A stretch of 6,878 nucleotides of DNA from an uncultured Desulfovibrionaceae bacterium (GTDB lineage Bacteria; Desulfobacterota; Desulfovibrionia; Desulfovibrionales; Desulfovibrionaceae): assembly GCA_947178315.1 (NCBI GenBank), contig CAMWXW010000031.1, positions 1-6,878 of the forward strand. The letters are read 5' to 3'. Positions within the stretch are counted from its first letter, which is position 1. Each line of letters opens with the position of its first letter. The translations under genes were made by a program, and so were the position numbers. The notes beneath the pieces were generated by a model. The model worked only from the letters and a program-made list of their open reading frames with translations, did not search any database and was not told the origin of the DNA. Of this stretch, positions 4,487 through 6,878 are shown one piece after another.

Positions 4487-5770
4487 ATGAGTAGGATTAG
4501 TGAGATATATGCTCGAGAAATTTTAGATTCACGTGGGAATCCAACGGTAGAAGTAGAGGTTGTACTTGAGTCAATGCACAGAGGTCGAGCGTCTGTGCCT
4601 TCTGGTGCATCAACAGGTATAAAGGAAGCTCTTGAGTTACGTGATGGAGAGCAAGGACGATATAGAGGTAAGGGAGTAACACGAGCTGTCAATAATGTAG
4701 TTGGTCCTATAGCAAATGAACTCATTGGTATGGACGCATTGCATCAAGTACAGATAGATACTGCTCTGATTGATTTAGATGGAACAGATAATAAATCTCA
4801 TTTTGGTGCAAATGCCCTCTTAGGTGTTTCACTAGCCGTAGCACGTGCAGCATCTTCATATGTGAATATGCCTTTATTTCAATATATAGGTGGAGTCAAT
4901 GCAAAGATATTGCCTGTTCCATTGATGAATATTATCAATGGTGGTGCACATGCTTCAAATGGATTAAGTATTCAAGAGTTTATGATTATTCCATTGGGTG
5001 CATCGACATTCTCTGATGCCTTACGTATGGGAGTTGAGATATTCCATTCATTAAAAGATGTTCTTCTCTCAAAAGGATATTCGACAAGTGTTGGAGATGA
5101 AGGTGGATTTGCCCCAGATCTTAAGAGCAATGAAGAAGCTTTTGATTTGTTAATGCTCGCTACAGAGTATGCAGGCTATTCAATAGGTTCTGACATTATG
5201 TTTGCTATTGATGTTGCGGCATCTGAGCTCTATGAGAATGGTGAATATACAGTTGGTAAGAATAAAAAGCTCTCCACTTCGGCAATGATAGAATATTTAA
5301 CAAATATTGTTCGTACATATCCAGTTATTTCTATAGAAGATGGACTTTCAGAAGAAGATTGGAGTGGGTGGCAAGAGCTCTCTATGCGTATTGGTTCAGA
5401 AGTCCAATTAGTAGGAGATGATATTTTTGTTACAAATCCATCAATAGTTACCCGTGGCATAGAAGAAAACGTAGGGAACTCTGTTCTCATAAAATTAAAC
5501 CAAATCGGGACATTGACAGAGACACTGGATACAATAGAGATTGCAAAACAAAATGCCTATACAACAATAATCTCACATCGTTCTGGAGAAACAGAAGATA
5601 CGTTCATTGCAGACTTAGCAGTGGGACTCAATGCAGGACAAATCAAAACAGGTTCATTATCCCGTACTGATAGATTGGCAAAATATAATCAACTACTTCG
5701 GATTGAGGAATATCTAGAAGGAAGTGCCTTATACTATGGTCCACTCTTCCGTCAATCCTTTGGTCTATAA
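4487..5770 (+). CDS. eno: Enolase (phosphopyruvate hydratase)
   Basis: Enolase interconverts 2-phosphoglycerate and phosphoenolpyruvate in glycolysis and gluconeogenesis; it is a cytoplasmic Mg2+ enzyme. The 427-residue length is typical. The N-terminal domain carries ILDSRGNPTVEVE (12-24) and the mobile loop PSGASTG (38-44). In the barrel domain the expected residues are in place: Glu164 (IQEFM), Glu205 (GDEGGFAP, general acid), metal ligands Asp242 (FAIDVAASE), Glu284 (SIEDGL) and Asp311 (VGDDIFVTN), general base Lys336 (VLIKLNQIGTLTET), SHRSGETED (363-371) and Lys387 (GQIKTGS). Nothing is missing, so the enzyme should be active. The end is RQSFGL followed by TAA, overlapping the convergent PBP gene by 19 bp. 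Enolase can also be part of the RNA degradosome or be surface-displayed; the sequence says nothing on that. Confidence 0.98.
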   Translation: MSRISEIYAREILDSRGNPTVEVEVVLESMHRGRASVPSGASTGIKEALELRDGEQGRYRGKGVTRAVNNVVGPIANELIGMDALHQVQIDTALIDLDGTDNKSHFGANALLGVSLAVARAASSYVNMPLFQYIGGVNAKILPVPLMNIINGGAHASNGLSIQEFMIIPLGASTFSDALRMGVEIFHSLKDVLLSKGYSTSVGDEGGFAPDLKSNEEAFDLLMLATEYAGYSIGSDIMFAIDVAASELYENGEYTVGKNKKLSTSAMIEYLTNIVRTYPVISIEDGLSEEDWSGWQELSMRIGSEVQLVGDDIFVTNPSIVTRGIEENVGNSVLIKLNQIGTLTETLDTIEIAKQNAYTTIISHRSGETEDTFIADLAVGLNAGQIKTGSLSRTDRLAKYNQLLRIEEYLEGSALYYGPLFRQSFGL

Positions 5771-6878
5771 TCATCACTTTCAGAAAGCCATATAGTAAGT
5801 GGCGTATTTGCATCAAGTGGAGTTCCAGGTGGTGGACTCTGCTTGATAACGACACCAGCTTTTCCATAAATTGTCGGTATAATCCCAAAAGGCGCAACGG
5901 TTTCAAATGCTTTTCGTAGACTCATGCCTAGTATATTAGGTAATGTTGTTAGTGGTGTATTGGAGTGAACAATAGGTTTTCGTATATTCTGTACATTCGG
6001 TTCTTGAGGAGGTGTAATATGTTCAGTCTCTTCAATAACTGTACTTGCCTTATGTGATGTCATTTGTGCTACTATATTTTGGAATGTAGGGCTTGCAACG
6101 ACACCTCCATAGACATTTTTCTTGGGTTCATCAATCATAACAACAACGACATATTCAGGCTTATCAATTGGAAACATTCCAATAAAGGAAGCGAATCGTT
6201 TATCACCATAACTTCCTCCTTCTGCTTTTTGTGCTGTCCCGGTTTTTCCTCCAACGGCAAGACCTGGTACAGCAGCTCGCTTTCCAGTTCCAGAGACAAC
6301 AACACGTTGCATCATAGAGCGAACAAGTTGTGTTGTCTTTTCGCTGAAAATTCTATATTGATATGTCTCGGTAGATGAATCTTTGAAAATACGCAATGGT
6401 TGAAAGAGACCACCATTTGCAATAGTGAGTGTTGCTTGAGCAAGTTGAAGTCCTGTTACAGAAATACCTTGTCCAAAAGAAAGCGTTGCAATATCAACAT
6501 CAGACCAATATCTATTGAATCTAGTAATACCTGCACTTTGTAAAAGAGGAAGCTCTGTTTTTGCTCCAAAGCCAAGCTTTACAAGATATTCTTGATATTT
6601 TTTTATCCCGAGTGAGAGTCCAATTTTAGCCATACCGATATTGCTAGAAAATGCAAATACATCTGGTAAGCTTAACCACTGATATGAAGCTCTATCATCT
6701 TTTATAATAGTAGATTGGAGTTGCCATGAACCTCCCTCACAAAAAATAATGCTATCTGGCTGTACTATATTCTCTTCTAATGCAGCAGCAAGAAGAAATA
6801 TCTTAAAACTTGACCCCGGTTCATAGCTATCTATAGCAAGACGATTTTTCCATTGGCTTGCATTAGCCGTCTTAAATG
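5752..6878 (-). CDS. Class B penicillin-binding protein with C-terminal PASTA domain (FtsI/SpoVD-like), 5' end outside window
   Basis: The open frame runs from the right edge to TGA 5754-5752; an internal ATG at 6633 is not the start, because conserved residues continue upstream of it. The 374 visible residues (counted from base 6876) hold the whole transpeptidase active site: SxxK in YEPGSSFK (Ser22 nucleophile, Lys25), SxN in FSSNIGMAKIG (Ser77, Asn79), and KTG in VGGKTGTAQK (211-213). A PASTA domain follows at about 311-365 (LPNILGMSLRKAFE, IKQSPPPGTPL). A Pro/Thr-rich linker (about 275-310) joins the two. Class B PBPs cross-link peptidoglycan in the periplasm, partnered by FtsW/RodA; the PASTA tail and KTGTAQ context favour a divisional FtsI-like enzyme over PBP2. 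The N-terminal anchor and dimerisation domain are not visible. It is not followed by murE as in a standard dcw cluster, so the symbol is left open. Confidence 0.9.
   Translation of the reverse strand, partial: FKTANASQWKNRLAIDSYEPGSSFKIFLLAAALEENIVQPDSIIFCEGGSWQLQSTIIKDDRASYQWLSLPDVFAFSSNIGMAKIGLSLGIKKYQEYLVKLGFGAKTELPLLQSAGITRFNRYWSDVDIATLSFGQGISVTGLQLAQATLTIANGGLFQPLRIFKDSSTETYQYRIFSEKTTQLVRSMMQRVVVSGTGKRAAVPGLAVGGKTGTAQKAEGGSYGDKRFASFIGMFPIDKPEYVVVVMIDEPKKNVYGGVVASPTFQNIVAQMTSHKASTVIEETEHITPPQEPNVQNIRKPIVHSNTPLTTLPNILGMSLRKAFETVAPFGIIPTIYGKAGVVIKQSPPPGTPLDANTPLTIWLSESDDYRPKD

Noticed and set aside
5230..5490. Minus-strand frame inside enolase
   Set aside because: It is fully antisense to conserved enolase residues and has no family features; it is a shadow of the eno coding bias. 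The same applies to the frames at 4420-4725 and 4497-4682.
6064..6378. 104-codon plus-strand frame opposite the PBP gene
   Set aside because: It is antisense to the KTG region, with Ser/Cys/Phe-rich composition typical of an antisense shadow.
5752..6633. A 293-residue PBP starting at the ATG at 6633
   Set aside because: The same frame stays open to the right edge and contains the SxxK (YEPGSSFK) and SxN motifs upstream of that ATG, so it is an internal methionine of a longer gene.

Overview
The window is AT-rich, gene-dense bacterial DNA using the standard code. It comes from a diderm (Gram-negative type) organism: it holds an outer-membrane beta-barrel candidate with a signal peptide, a Skp/OmpH-like periplasmic protein, PgpA (phosphatidylglycerophosphatase A), an exported TlpA/ResA-type thioredoxin and a PASTA-bearing class B penicillin-binding protein. 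Codon choice is A/T-rich, with very frequent ATA for Ile. The combination would fit a low-GC, possibly host-associated member of the Desulfovibrionaceae or a similar lineage. That placement is inference from protein style only and is weak.

Layout, left to right. Positions 1-60 probably hold the 3' end of an upstream gene, but the frame is uncertain. A predicted outer-membrane protein (79-840, +) and, after a 225-bp gap, a membrane-anchored OmpH/Skp-like protein (1066-1599, +) follow. An RlmD/TrmA-family rRNA uracil-C5 methyltransferase (1625-2959, -) converges on the OmpH-like gene. A short 53-residue membrane protein (3017-3178, +) diverges from the methyltransferase across a 57-bp spacer that carries a good sigma-70-like promoter. 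It converges on a two-gene minus-strand unit, pgpA (3712-4194) followed by a thioredoxin-like gene (3219-3665), with a hairpin between them. A 292-bp divergent intergenic region with several short dyads separates pgpA from enolase (4487-5770, +). The 3' end of eno overlaps by 19 bp the 3' end of a convergent class B PBP (5752 to beyond the right edge, -).

Functionally most of this is housekeeping: glycolysis (eno), phosphatidylglycerol synthesis (pgpA), septal or elongation peptidoglycan synthesis (PBP), rRNA modification (rlmD-like), envelope redox (thioredoxin) and envelope biogenesis (OmpH-like, barrel protein). I see no mobile element, CRISPR array, tRNA/rRNA gene, toxin-antitoxin pair or defence locus, and nothing that I can defend as a new multi-gene system. 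The less ordinary items are the short membrane protein gene with its own promoter, the apparent absence of a ribosome binding site for the methyltransferase, the overlapping convergent 3' ends, and the unplaced barrel protein.
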